A stretch of DNA of 22,316 bases, taken from positions 1 through 22,316 of the forward strand of contig JAQGKM010000104.1 in assembly GCA_028290125.1 (NCBI GenBank), read 5' to 3'. Source of the DNA: Hyphomicrobiales bacterium (GTDB lineage Bacteria; Pseudomonadota; Alphaproteobacteria; Rhizobiales; Beijerinckiaceae). Both the position numbers and the translations under genes were made by a program. Under the pieces are notes generated by a model. It saw only the letters and a program-made list of their open reading frames with translations. It did no database searches and was not told where the DNA came from. Shown here in pieces: positions 1 to 8,418 of this stretch; the first letter of the stretch is position 1; each line of letters starts with the position of its first letter.

Positions 1-173
1 AGGTTCAGCGGCTGGAGCACCTCTTCGCAGAGCTTCGCGCATTCCTGCAGCACGGCCTCGACGACGTCGGGCGTCGCATCCGAGAAGCCCGGCAGGTTCG
101 CGTAGCGCTCCCAGCCGAAGACATCGTTCAGAAGAAATTGCACATCCTCGACAGGCGCCCTGTAGGTCGGCAT
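1..173 (-). CDS. Acyl-CoA dehydrogenase, N-terminal fragment (cut by window edge)
   Basis: Only the first 57 codons are inside the window, and the gene continues past position 1. The protein begins MPTYRAPVEDVQFLLNDVFG and goes on with a segment like VVEAVLQECAKLCEEVLQPLN. This matches the N-terminal extension and first helix of the long acyl-CoA dehydrogenases of proteobacteria, FAD flavoenzymes that introduce the alpha-beta double bond in fatty acyl-CoA beta-oxidation. The ATG at 173 is preceded by AGGGAG at a normal ribosome-binding distance, which fixes the start. A MerR-family regulator lies upstream on the same strand; in proteobacteria such pairs often regulate acyl-CoA or branched-chain catabolism. 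FAD and catalytic regions lie outside the window, so substrate class cannot be judged. Confidence 0.85.
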   Translation of the reverse strand, partial: MPTYRAPVEDVQFLLNDVFGWERYANLPGFSDATPDVVEAVLQECAKLCEEVLQPLN

Positions 174-233
174 GGCTCGCTCCCTGATCGTCCGCCGCCG
201 GAAGGCTCCTGCCCCGCGGGTGGATTTGGTTCA

Positions 234-262
234 CATATAAACTAACTCCGTGACCCTTTCAA
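234..262 (-). promoter_or_regulatory. Candidate sigma-70 promoter of the acyl-CoA dehydrogenase gene
   Basis: Read on the minus strand, TTGAAA (262-257) and TATATG (239-234) are separated by 17 bases. This is close to the TTGACA-17-TATAAT consensus. It would give a leader of roughly 50 bases before the ATG at 173. It lies after the MerR gene's hairpin terminator, so the dehydrogenase is probably transcribed separately. The spacer is ordinary rather than the 19-20 bases of classical MerR-activated promoters. Confidence 0.5.
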
Positions 263-298
263 GACTTGTACCGCTGCGCACGCCTGCCCCTCAATGCA

Positions 299-331
299 AA
301 ACGCCTGCCGCTGGGTGCGCGGCAGGCGTTT
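299..331 (-). terminator. Hairpin terminator after the MerR gene
   Basis: A perfect 13-base inverted repeat pairs 299-311 with 319-331 around a 7-base loop. It sits about 20 bases beyond the MerR stop codon. On the minus strand it is followed by a short T run (TTTTGC), as expected of an intrinsic terminator, though the T tract is short. Confidence 0.7.
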
Positions 332-352
332 GTGATCGGTGAGACGGGGCCG

Positions 353-832
353 TCAGGCGGCGACGGAGGCGGACTGAAACACGAGTTCGCCGGCGTCGGC
401 ATCGAGCAGGCGCAGATGCGTCGCGCGCAGCTCCTCGATGGCGACGTCGAGATCGTGGCGCTGCTTCTCGAGCATGCAGATTTGCTCGAGCACCTGGGCA
501 GGCGCCAGCGCGAGGCTCTCCTGGCCCGCGCCGTCTTCCGCCGTTTCGATCATGCTGCGGATTTCCGTAAGGGTGAAGCCGAGTTGCTTGCCCTTCAGGA
601 TCAGTTCGAGGCGGGCGCGCGAGCGCGGGTCGTACAGACGTGTCACGCCGCGGCGGACAGGCACCAGCAGGCCGCGTTCCTCGTAAAACCGAAGGGCGCG
701 CAAGCTCAGGCTATAGATCCGTGAAATGTCGCCAATCGTCAGGAAATCGGTCTCTGCGCCGGTCAGTTCAGCCGTAAAGGGGCGGCTTTTCGGGGCGGTG
801 AGAGCGGACCGGCGGGTGTCCTCGATCTGCAT
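353..832 (-). CDS. MerR-family transcriptional regulator
   Basis: The 159-residue protein carries an N-terminal MerR winged helix-turn-helix from about residue 30. It reads FLTIGDISRIYSLSLRALRF followed by YEERGLLVP, then RLYDPRSRARLELILKGKQL, the second DNA-contacting part. The C-terminal third is a dimerisation helix (QVLEQICMLEKQRHDLDVAIEEL, given here in abbreviated sense as a Leu/Glu-rich coiled coil). No metal-binding cysteine pair is visible at the C-terminus, so it is not a CueR/ZntR-type metal sensor. The ATG at 832 is preceded by CGAGG at ribosome-binding distance; an upstream in-frame TTG at 934 gives an unconserved extension and was not used. The neighbour is an acyl-CoA dehydrogenase, so a role in acyl-CoA or amino-acid catabolism control is plausible but inferred. 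Confidence 0.85.
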   Translation of the reverse strand: MQIEDTRRSALTAPKSRPFTAELTGAETDFLTIGDISRIYSLSLRALRFYEERGLLVPVRRGVTRLYDPRSRARLELILKGKQLGFTLTEIRSMIETAEDGAGQESLALAPAQVLEQICMLEKQRHDLDVAIEELRATHLRLLDADAGELVFQSASVAA

Positions 833-1002
833 GGGAAAACCTCGTTCGATAAGAAAAAGCTTCACAACCCCTGCGGGAAGTGGAACCAGAATTGCAACGC
901 TTGAGATTAAGACCTGAGTCGCGAAGCTTTGCAATCAGAGATTGTGCCGTACCGTGAACGCAACCTGAGCTCGCTGTTGCCAAGCTCGAGAATCGTCCAT
1001 GG

Positions 1003-1061
1003 TTAACACCATCTTTACCGTGACGGCAGATTGTAGCGGGGACGCCTAGGGCGGCTGATTC
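1003..1061 (+). promoter_or_regulatory. CtrA-like site and GANTC site upstream of the PodJ-like gene
   Basis: The 833-1120 stretch contains no gene. In it, TTAA (1003-1006), a 7-base gap and TTTA (1014-1017) give a one-mismatch copy of the TTAA-N7-TTAA CtrA box. GATTC at 1057-1061 is a CcrM (GANTC) methylation site, 60 bases before the ATG. In alphaproteobacteria CtrA and GcrA/CcrM control cell-cycle polarity genes, which fits the downstream gene, but either short motif could occur by chance. Confidence 0.3.
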
Positions 1062-1120
1062 TTCGCGTTATGCGTTTGAAACACCATGTTTTTCGGGGGC
1101 CGCTTGGCCCGAGGGGACGT

Positions 1121-4100
1121 ATGAAATCGGGGTCTCTGAACCTGGGGAGCGCTGACATCGACTGGCGGGACGCTGCGCGCGCAGCAGCCCGGCGGTCCGG
1201 CATGACCTTGGGCGAATGGATCGACGATGCGGTCGCCGAACGCGCCGCCCGGTTGCGAATCACCTCCGACCAGATGAGCGAATCAGAGCAGGTCCTCGCC
1301 ATTGCGGCGCGGCTGGGAGCCCTGCCGCTCGACGATCTCGCGCCCCGCCGTCCGTCGAACCGCATCGAACATGAACCGCCCCCGCGCGGCCGCCAGCCCA
1401 ACATGCGGCTGCTCGACGCCGCCGTGGCGCATCTGGGCCTCGCGGCCGACCGCTCTGCCCCGGTGGTTCCGGAGGCGCGCCGCGCCCCGGCGCACTCATC
1501 CGACGACGTCGTCGACGTCGCCCGCCGCATCTCCGATCTCGAAGAGGCGCTTGAACGCCGCCGCGCCGGCGGCCGGCCCGCCGCCCTGCTCGCCCCGGTC
1601 GAGAGCCGCCTGCGCCGCATCGCCGAGAGCCTGCTGGAAGACATTCCGGCGACGCATGTCGAAAATCTCTGCCGCATCGAGGCCCGGCTCGAACAGATGG
1701 CGGCGCATTTCGAAAATCCGCCGCCCGCGCGCCGGCCCCGGCAGGAGCCGCTGCGCGAAGAAATCGGCGCCCTGCGGACTCAGATCGAGGATCTGTCGCG
1801 CGCCATCTCGGTGATCGGCGAGCGCGCCGGTCGATCGAGGCTCGAGCCCGCCCTGCTCGATCTGCTGTCGCGGATCGAAGCTTCCCGTTCGGAAGGTGTG
1901 AGCGAAGCTGCGCTTGCGCCGATCCTGCATGCGCTCGTCGATTTGCGCGAGATGCTGGAACAGACGCCCGCCACGGCTGCGCGCGCGCTCGGCGATGAGC
2001 TCGCGGATCTGAAACGCCGTCTCGCGACGGTCGAGCGCGGCGAAGACGTCGGCGCCATCACGGCCCTGCGCCACCAGGTCGAAACGCTGGCGCGGCATCT
2101 GGCCGATCTCGTCATGCGGCTCAGCGGGCGCGAGGGCGCCAACGACTCCCTGCATGATCAGATCGCGCAGCTCGCTGAGCGTGTCGAGGAGATCGCCGCC
2201 GCGCCGCGTCGTCTGACGGAATCGCTCGTCGCCGTCATCGAGGATCTGCGCGTCAGCATCGAGCAGATCGATTCCAGCCCCGGCTTCCGCATGCTGGAGC
2301 GCCGGATCGAGGATCTGGCCGCGCGCCAGACGAGGCCCACGCCCGACGTGTCGCGCGCACTCGTCGACGTCCGCGAGGCGATCGACTCGCTCAGCGAACA
2401 TCCCGCTGTCGTCGGCCTGCAGGCGCAGCTCACCGAACTCGCACAGATCACCGTCGAACTGCCGCGCAACCTCTTCGAGCCGCTGGACGAACTCCGCCGC
2501 GCGATCGAAACGATGGCGGCTAATCCGGCGCTCGGCCCCGAGTTGCGCGCCGCGCCGCTGCCGGGACAGATCGTCGAAAGCCTCGCAGACATTCGGCTCT
2601 CGCTCGAAAAGCTCGCCGCCACCACGGGCGTGCGTCTCGCCGACGATCAGGCGCAGCGCCTGCAGAACATCGAAAGCCGGGTCACCGAGATTTCCGAAAA
2701 GCTCGACGCGCCGCCGATCATCGAGCGCATCGCCGGCCTGCAGGAATCCGTACTCGCGCGCATCGATCGCTTGCGCAGCGAAATGCCCGGCGAACACATG
2801 AGCGCCCTGCGCTCGCGCATGGAAGACGTGCATCGCGCGGTGTCGCAGCCCAGCCTTCCGCCGAGCCTGCCGCCACCCGGATTTCTCGACGACATCGTCA
2901 ACCGCCTCGCGGTGAAGCTCGAACATGTCGCCAGCGTCGGCGCGCAGGATCCGCGCGCGCTGCAGGCCATCGAAAACCAGGTGCTGCGCATCGCCGAACG
3001 GCTCGACCGCCATGGCGAGACCAGCGAAGCGATCGGCACGCTGGAACGCAGCATCGGCGATCTCTTCTCTAAGGTGGAAGACACGCAGTCGGTGGATCCG
3101 CAGGTCCGCGAGACCATCTCGCGCGATCTTTCGCTCCTGCGCGAGATGCAGGACGAGACGGACCGCCGCACGCGCACGACGCTCGAAGCCGTGCACGAGA
3201 CGCTGGAAAAAGTCGTCGACCGCCTCGCCATGCTGGAAAGCGACGTCGGCGGACTCCGCGCCGCGCCCCGCGAGCACGCAGCGCCGGAGCCGGTTGCGGC
3301 GGCGAACATCGACCCGCCTTCCCTGAAGGCTGAAACGCCGGCGCCGCGCGCGGAACATCCTGCGCCGACGGCCGACGCGACATTGTCGGTGCAAACAGAA
3401 CATGCCGCGCCGGCGATCGTCGTCGAGCGGGCCGACACGGTCCTGCACGCCCTGCCCGCGCGGCAGGACGCGTCGCTGGACATGGCGCTGGAAATGTCAG
3501 AGCCGCGCGCGGCTCAGAAAAGCTTCATCGCGGCCGCGCGTCGCGCGACGCGGCTGATGGGCGGCTCGCCGCCGCCACCACCGCGCGTGGAGAATGACGA
3601 GGGCAGCGCTGCGCAACGCGCGCATGCCGCCACGACGCAGGATCGCGCAACGTTTACCGATGCGTCCCGCAAGATGATCGTCGGCGTCGCCGGCCTCATT
3701 CTCACCATGGGCGCCTATCAGCTGATCGGCGACGAGACGCCGCCCGCCTCTCCCGTCGCCCCGCAGGCGGCGCCGAACCGGCCAGACAGCGCCATCGCGA
3801 GTCCGGCAGTCGCTGCCTCGCCATCGGATGCGCAGTCGCTCGATCCTTTCCCGGTCGCCACCATAGCGCGACCCGATTCCGCGCTCGCCATCCTGCGCGA
3901 ACTCGCGATGAGCGGACATCCCGCCGCGCAATTCGAAATCGCGTCGCGACTCGTGGAAGGCCGTGGTCTCGGTCGCGATGCGCCGCAAGCCGTGCGCTGG
4001 CTCGAAAAGGCGGCGCAGCAGAATTACGCGCCGGCGCAATATCGGCTCGCGGCCCTGTACGAAAAGGGCGCCGGCGTGGAGCGGTCTCCCAAGGAGGCGA

Positions 4101-4570
4101 TGCGCTGGTACGCCAGCGCCGCCGATGCCGGCCATGTGCGCGCGATGCATAATCTCGGCGTGCTGCTGGCCGATGGCGTCGACGCGCGTCCGGATTACGT
4201 CACGGCCGCCGCCATGTTCCGCCGTGCGGCGGAGTTCGGCCTGCGCGACAGCCAGTACAATCTCGCCGTGCTGTATGTGCGCGGCCTTGGCGTCGAGATA
4301 AACCTTCTCGAAGCCTACAAGTTCTTTTCGCTGGCCAGCGCGCAGGGCGATATCGACGCCTTGAACCGCCGCGACGAGATCGCCGCGCGCATGCTGCCCA
4401 AGCAGATGTCGGACGCACGCCGCGCGGTCGAGACCTTCGCGCGACGCACGCCCGAGCCGGGCGCCAACGAGCCGCCGCCATTCGACGCCATCGTGGGCGC
4501 GCGCTCCGGCGCGGTCGCCGACCAGTCGCCGATGCGCGCCAAAGCCGATTCCCGGATCTCGCTGCAATGA
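1121..4570 (+). CDS. PodJ-like polar localization protein with Sel1 repeats
   Basis: The 1149-residue protein opens with a short conserved block, DIDWRDAARAAARRSGMTLG then EWIDDAV, typical of PodJ/localization-factor proteins of Caulobacter and Rhizobiales. Residues of about 100-740 are Glu/Arg/Leu-rich and predicted coiled coil, with many LxxRIE and IxxLRxxI heptads. A Pro/Ala-rich stretch follows. A single membrane segment lies around residues 852-871 (IVGVAGLILTMGAYQLIG). After a Pro-rich linker come four Sel1 repeats at about 922-1075, each with the A-x-Y/F-x-L/I-A..G.GV pattern. So the N-terminus is probably cytoplasmic and the Sel1 part periplasmic. PodJ organises a cell pole for division and development proteins. 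No C-terminal peptidoglycan-binding domain, found in Caulobacter PodJ, is visible. The ATG at 1121 has GAGGGG just upstream and is preferred over the GTG-less ATG at 1070. Its stop overlaps the next gene by ATGA. Confidence 0.75.
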   Translation: MKSGSLNLGSADIDWRDAARAAARRSGMTLGEWIDDAVAERAARLRITSDQMSESEQVLAIAARLGALPLDDLAPRRPSNRIEHEPPPRGRQPNMRLLDAAVAHLGLAADRSAPVVPEARRAPAHSSDDVVDVARRISDLEEALERRRAGGRPAALLAPVESRLRRIAESLLEDIPATHVENLCRIEARLEQMAAHFENPPPARRPRQEPLREEIGALRTQIEDLSRAISVIGERAGRSRLEPALLDLLSRIEASRSEGVSEAALAPILHALVDLREMLEQTPATAARALGDELADLKRRLATVERGEDVGAITALRHQVETLARHLADLVMRLSGREGANDSLHDQIAQLAERVEEIAAAPRRLTESLVAVIEDLRVSIEQIDSSPGFRMLERRIEDLAARQTRPTPDVSRALVDVREAIDSLSEHPAVVGLQAQLTELAQITVELPRNLFEPLDELRRAIETMAANPALGPELRAAPLPGQIVESLADIRLSLEKLAATTGVRLADDQAQRLQNIESRVTEISEKLDAPPIIERIAGLQESVLARIDRLRSEMPGEHMSALRSRMEDVHRAVSQPSLPPSLPPPGFLDDIVNRLAVKLEHVASVGAQDPRALQAIENQVLRIAERLDRHGETSEAIGTLERSIGDLFSKVEDTQSVDPQVRETISRDLSLLREMQDETDRRTRTTLEAVHETLEKVVDRLAMLESDVGGLRAAPREHAAPEPVAAANIDPPSLKAETPAPRAEHPAPTADATLSVQTEHAAPAIVVERADTVLHALPARQDASLDMALEMSEPRAAQKSFIAAARRATRLMGGSPPPPPRVENDEGSAAQRAHAATTQDRATFTDASRKMIVGVAGLILTMGAYQLIGDETPPASPVAPQAAPNRPDSAIASPAVAASPSDAQSLDPFPVATIARPDSALAILRELAMSGHPAAQFEIASRLVEGRGLGRDAPQAVRWLEKAAQQNYAPAQYRLAALYEKGAGVERSPKEAMRWYASAADAGHVRAMHNLGVLLADGVDARPDYVTAAAMFRRAAEFGLRDSQYNLAVLYVRGLGVEINLLEAYKFFSLASAQGDIDALNRRDEIAARMLPKQMSDARRAVETFARRTPEPGANEPPPFDAIVGARSGAVADQSPMRAKADSRISLQ

Positions 4571-5070
4571 CCGAGACCGACGTCACGCCGCACAACGCCA
4601 AGATCCCGGTTTCCGCGCTGCTGCTGGGCGTGGCGGGACTGATCCCGTTCTTCGGCCTGGCGGTCTGGCAGGGGGTCGCGGGCGACGAGCTCGTGGCCGA
4701 GCGGCTGATGATGGGCTTCGTCTTCTACGCCGCCTCGATCCTGTCGTTTCTCGGCGGCGTCGGCTGGGGGCTCGCGATCAACGAGACCGATCCCGTGCAG
4801 CGCGGCCTCGCGTTCAGCGTCAGCACCGTGCCGTCGCTGATCGCCTGGGCGGCGGCGTTCATCAATGTGCAGAACCTCGGCTTCGCGCTGACCATCCTCG
4901 GCGCGGCCTTCCTGCTGCAGGTGGCGTGGGACTGGCATCTGACGCAGATCGGCCGCGCGCCGCGCTGGTTTGCAAAATTGCGGATCGGCCTGACCATCGC
5001 GGTCATCTGCGCCATCGCGCTCGCCTGGTCGCTGCTGCCGCAGCCGGCCGGCGTCGGCGGCGTCATCTAA
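4567..5070 (+). CDS. DUF3429 family membrane protein
   Basis: The 167-residue protein has about five hydrophobic segments (from ALLLGVAGLIPFFGLAVW near residue 17 to a last one ending SLLPQPAGVGGVI). It shows features of the DUF3429/TMEM69-like family, such as FYAASILSFLGGVGWGLAI and LQVAWDWHLTQIG. The biochemical function of this family is not known. The start ATG overlaps the stop of the PodJ-like gene (ATGA), so translation is probably coupled and the gene has no promoter of its own. The gene ends only 7 bases before the convergent pdeM stop. Confidence 0.85.
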   Translation: MTETDVTPHNAKIPVSALLLGVAGLIPFFGLAVWQGVAGDELVAERLMMGFVFYAASILSFLGGVGWGLAINETDPVQRGLAFSVSTVPSLIAWAAAFINVQNLGFALTILGAAFLLQVAWDWHLTQIGRAPRWFAKLRIGLTIAVICAIALAWSLLPQPAGVGGVI

Positions 5071-5077
5071 TCCGTCA

Positions 5078-5803
5078 TCAATCCGAGTGGCACTGCTCGT
5101 GGCCGATCGCATAGACGCGATCGCGTCCGAGCACATGCGCGTGCGGCGCGCGGCCCGGAAACAGCGGCGCAAAGGCGATGTCGCGCAGGTTCAATCCGCC
5201 CGCATAGGCGCCGAAGGCCGGCATCACGCAACGCGCGCCATCGCTTGCAAAGCAGCGGCGGCGCAGGCTGCCGCGCGTCGTCACCACCCGCGCGACGGGA
5301 TGAAGATGTCCGGCGATCTCGCCCCGTGCATCGCCCGCGCGCGGCTCGTGCCGGAAGGTGATCGGCCCGACGCGGATTTCGTCATGCGCTTCGCCGAGCA
5401 GCGAGGCCGGCGGCAGCGGATCGTGATTGCCGGCGATCCAGATCCAGTCGCGCCCCGCCTGCAGGGCGCGCAGCGACGCGCGGTCCTCGTTGCCCATGCG
5501 CGCGGCGGCGTCACGATCGTGGAAGGAATCGCCCAGCGCGACGACGCGGCGCGGATTGTAGCGCGCGATCACGCGCGTGAGATGGGCCAGCGTGGCGGCC
5601 GTGTCATAGGGCGGCAGCAGCACGCGGCGACGCGCATAGCTCGAGCCCTTCTCGAGATGCAGGTCGGCGACGACGATCAGGCTTTCGGCTTCGAGATAGA
5701 GCGCGCCGGACGCATCCGCCGTGAAGCCCACGCCGGCGATCAGAATGTCCTGCGCCGCGCCCGCGTTGCGCAGGCCGGCAATGCTGATTCGCTGATGCGT
5801 CAT
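5078..5803 (-). CDS. pdeM: Ligase-associated DNA damage response phosphoesterase PdeM
   Basis: The 241-residue protein is a calcineurin-like metallophosphoesterase. The metal-binding motifs are in order: DLH (D47, H49), GDSFHD (from G91), GNHD (125-128) and GHLH (165-168). This set and the length are characteristic of PdeM, the putative endonuclease of the four-gene ligase-associated repair set (ligase, exonuclease, helicase, PdeM). Its ATG overlaps the helicase stop by four bases (ATGA), so the two are translated together. Nuclease activity is inferred from family assignment; what it cuts is not clear from sequence. Confidence 0.9.
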   Translation of the reverse strand: MTHQRISIAGLRNAGAAQDILIAGVGFTADASGALYLEAESLIVVADLHLEKGSSYARRRVLLPPYDTAATLAHLTRVIARYNPRRVVALGDSFHDRDAAARMGNEDRASLRALQAGRDWIWIAGNHDPLPPASLLGEAHDEIRVGPITFRHEPRAGDARGEIAGHLHPVARVVTTRGSLRRRCFASDGARCVMPAFGAYAGGLNLRDIAFAPLFPGRAPHAHVLGRDRVYAIGHEQCHSD

Positions 5804-8409
5804 GAAGCTCCCGCTTCCTCGGCCAGCATGGCTGCGGCCTCGGCCAGAATCTCGTCCTGTGCCTCGCCATAGACCGGCTCGCGACCGATTTCCAGCATGA
5901 CCGGAACCGCCAGCGGGGAAATCCGCTCGAGATCCCTGTGGACAATGTGACCTTGCACGCGCGCCAGCATGTCGGCAAGGCGCGCGAGGTCGAGCAGGCC
6001 AACCGCCGCATCTTCGCGGGCGGCGCGCAGCAGGATGTGGTCGGGCTGGTGACGGCGCAGCACGTCATAGATGAGATCGGTCGACATGGTCACTTGCCGC
6101 CCGCTCTTCTCCTTGCCGGGGAAGCGCCGCTCGATGAGCCCGGAGATGACCGCGCATTGCCGGAACGTGCGCTTCATGAGCGCCGATTCCTGCAGCCATT
6201 CCTCGAGGTCGTCGCCCAGCATGTCCTGCGCGAACAGCTCGTTCATGCTGACGAGTCCGTGCCGCACGCGCGCCGCCGTGTCGGTGAGGCTCCAGATCGC
6301 AAGCGCATATTCGTTGGCGACGAAGCCCATCGGCTTCAGTCCGCGGCGCTCCATGCGGCGCGTCAGCAGCATGCCCAGCGTCTGGTGCGCGAGCCGGCCC
6401 TCGAAGGGATAGGCCACGAGGTAGTGTCGGCCGCCGCGCGGAAAGGTTTCGACCAGCAGGTCGCCGGCCTTGGGCAGCAGCGATTTCTTCTTCTGCAGAT
6501 GCAGCCATTCGGCGACCTGATCGGGCAGGTTCTTCCAGAGCTTCGGGTCGGACAGGATCTTGCGCACGCGCGCGGCGAGATAGGTCGACAACGGAAACTT
6601 GCCGCCGGCATAGGACGGCACTTTCGGGGTGTCGGAGCGCGCGCGGGACACCAGCGCCTCGTTGTCGACGATGCCCTGCAGCGCAAGCACTTCTCCGCCG
6701 AACAGGAAGCTGTCGCCGGGCGAGAGCGTCTCCAGGAAATATTCCTCGATTTCGCCGAGCACGCGCCCGCCGCGCCGTAGCGGGCCCGTGTAGGCGGCGC
6801 TGGTCGCGCTTTCCGGCGAGAGTTTTGTGGGCGCATAGAGCGTGCCGAAGCGCGTCTGCTTGCCCTGCGGGCTGGTCTTGGGCGGACGCCCATGCACCAG
6901 CCGCACCTTCAGCATCTCGGCTTCCACGATGGTGCCGACATTCATACGATAGGCCTGCGCCACAGACAGATTGGCGATCCGCCAAAGGCCGTCCTTGTTC
7001 TGCTTGATCTTGGCGAAGCGTTCGTAGCTCTTCAGCGCATAGCCGCCGTTGGCGACGAATTCGAGCGCGGCGTCGAAGGTCTCGCGATCGAGCGCGGCGT
7101 AAGGTTCGGCGCTGCGGATCTCGCGATAGAGATCGTCGGCGTGAAAGGGCGCGGCGCAGGCCATGCCGAGAATGTGCTGGCACATGACGTCGAGGGCGCC
7201 CGAGCGCGCAGCTGGCGTATCCTGCGCGCCCTCGCGCGCGGCCTCGATCGCCGCCGTGCATTCGAGCACTTCGAACCGGTTCGACGGCACGAGGATGGCG
7301 CGCGAAGGCTCGTCGAGACGGTGATTGGCGCGCCCGATGCGCTGCGTCAGGCGGCTCGCGCCCTTGGGGGCGCCGATGTTGATGACGAGATCGACCGCGC
7401 CCCAGTCGATGCCGAGATCGAGCGTCGAGGTGCACACGACGGCGCGCAGAAGTCCTTCCGCCATGGCGCTTTCGACCTTGCGACGCTGACTGGCGTCGAG
7501 CGAGCCGTGATGCAGGGCGATCGGCAGGTTGTCCTCGTTGATGCGCCAGAGCTGCTGGAAGATGGCTTCCGCCTGCGCGCGCGTGTTGACGAAGATGAGC
7601 GCCGTCTTCGCCGTCTTGATCGTCTCGTAGACTTCGTGGATGGCGTAATAAGCGCCGTGTCCGGACCATGGCAGGCGCTCGCGCGTGTCGAGCATCGAGA
7701 GATCGGCGGCGGCGCCCGGCGGCGCCGTGACGATCTCGGCAAGGCGTGGCGCGCCGTCCTGCGCAACGAGATAGCGGCGCAATTCGTCAGGATCGCGCAC
7801 CGTCGCCGAGAGGCCCGTCGCGGTCATCGCGGGCGCGATGCTGCGCAGGCGCGCGAGATCGAGCGCGAGAAGGTCGCCGCGCTTCGAGGTCACCATGGCG
7901 TGCAATTCGTCGAGCACAACGCGGCGCACGGTGGAGAAAAGCGTCAGCGAATCCGCGCTCGCCAGCAACAGCGCGAGCTGCTCGGGCGTGGTCAGCAAAA
8001 TCTGCGGCGGATCGCGCCGCTGCCGCGCGCGCTTGCTGGCCGACGTGTCGCCAGTGCGCGTTTCTATGCGCAGGCGCAGGTTCATTTCCGACGCCGGGAT
8101 TTCGAGATTGCGCGCGACGTCGACGGCCAACGCCTTCAGCGGCGAGATGTAGAGAGTGTGCAGCCCGCCGCCCGGCCGATTGCGTGGTTGCTCGGCGAGT
8201 TCGACCAGCGACGGCAGGAAGCCCGCGAGCGTCTTGCCGGCGCCGGTCGGCGCCACGAGCAGCGTGCTCTTGCCATCCTGCGCATGGGCCAGCAGTTCGA
8301 GCTGGTGGCCGCGCGGCGCCCAGCCGCGCGCAGCAAACCATTGCGCGAAGAGCGGCGGCAGGAGGGCTTGGGTCGGCGGTGACGTCCTGGGTGTCTTCTT
8401 GCGGCGCAC
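5800..8409 (-). CDS. Ligase-associated DEXH-box helicase (Lhr-like)
   Basis: This 869-residue superfamily 2 helicase has motif I APTGAGKT (K59), motif II DELH (167-170), motif III SAT (201-203) and motif VI QRIGRANHR (356-364). An Lhr-type winged-helix and Lhr-core C-terminal region follows. The length and the opening segment (FAQWFAARGWAPRGHQLELL) match the ligase-associated helicase family rather than full-length Lhr of about 1500 residues. The family is a DNA-dependent ATPase/3'-5' helicase that works with the ligase-associated ligase, exonuclease and PdeM. The start is GTG at 8409 with no strong ribosome-binding site. It lies 9 bases after the methyltransferase stop, suggesting translation coupled to that gene. 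The next gene, pdeM, overlaps the stop. Confidence 0.9.
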   Translation of the reverse strand: MRRKKTPRTSPPTQALLPPLFAQWFAARGWAPRGHQLELLAHAQDGKSTLLVAPTGAGKTLAGFLPSLVELAEQPRNRPGGGLHTLYISPLKALAVDVARNLEIPASEMNLRLRIETRTGDTSASKRARQRRDPPQILLTTPEQLALLLASADSLTLFSTVRRVVLDELHAMVTSKRGDLLALDLARLRSIAPAMTATGLSATVRDPDELRRYLVAQDGAPRLAEIVTAPPGAAADLSMLDTRERLPWSGHGAYYAIHEVYETIKTAKTALIFVNTRAQAEAIFQQLWRINEDNLPIALHHGSLDASQRRKVESAMAEGLLRAVVCTSTLDLGIDWGAVDLVINIGAPKGASRLTQRIGRANHRLDEPSRAILVPSNRFEVLECTAAIEAAREGAQDTPAARSGALDVMCQHILGMACAAPFHADDLYREIRSAEPYAALDRETFDAALEFVANGGYALKSYERFAKIKQNKDGLWRIANLSVAQAYRMNVGTIVEAEMLKVRLVHGRPPKTSPQGKQTRFGTLYAPTKLSPESATSAAYTGPLRRGGRVLGEIEEYFLETLSPGDSFLFGGEVLALQGIVDNEALVSRARSDTPKVPSYAGGKFPLSTYLAARVRKILSDPKLWKNLPDQVAEWLHLQKKKSLLPKAGDLLVETFPRGGRHYLVAYPFEGRLAHQTLGMLLTRRMERRGLKPMGFVANEYALAIWSLTDTAARVRHGLVSMNELFAQDMLGDDLEEWLQESALMKRTFRQCAVISGLIERRFPGKEKSGRQVTMSTDLIYDVLRRHQPDHILLRAAREDAAVGLLDLARLADMLARVQGHIVHRDLERISPLAVPVMLEIGREPVYGEAQDEILAEAAAMLAEEAGAS

Positions 8410-8418
8410 CTGAAGAAA

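Noticed and set aside
1496..3448. 650-codon open frame on the minus strand
   Set aside because: It lies opposite the PodJ-like gene and is a mirror of its codon periodicity in GC-rich DNA, with no recognisable domain; the plus-strand gene has a start signal and family features.
6892..8382. 496-codon open frame on the plus strand
   Set aside because: Lies antisense to the helicase, whose motifs are complete; composition typical of shadow frames.
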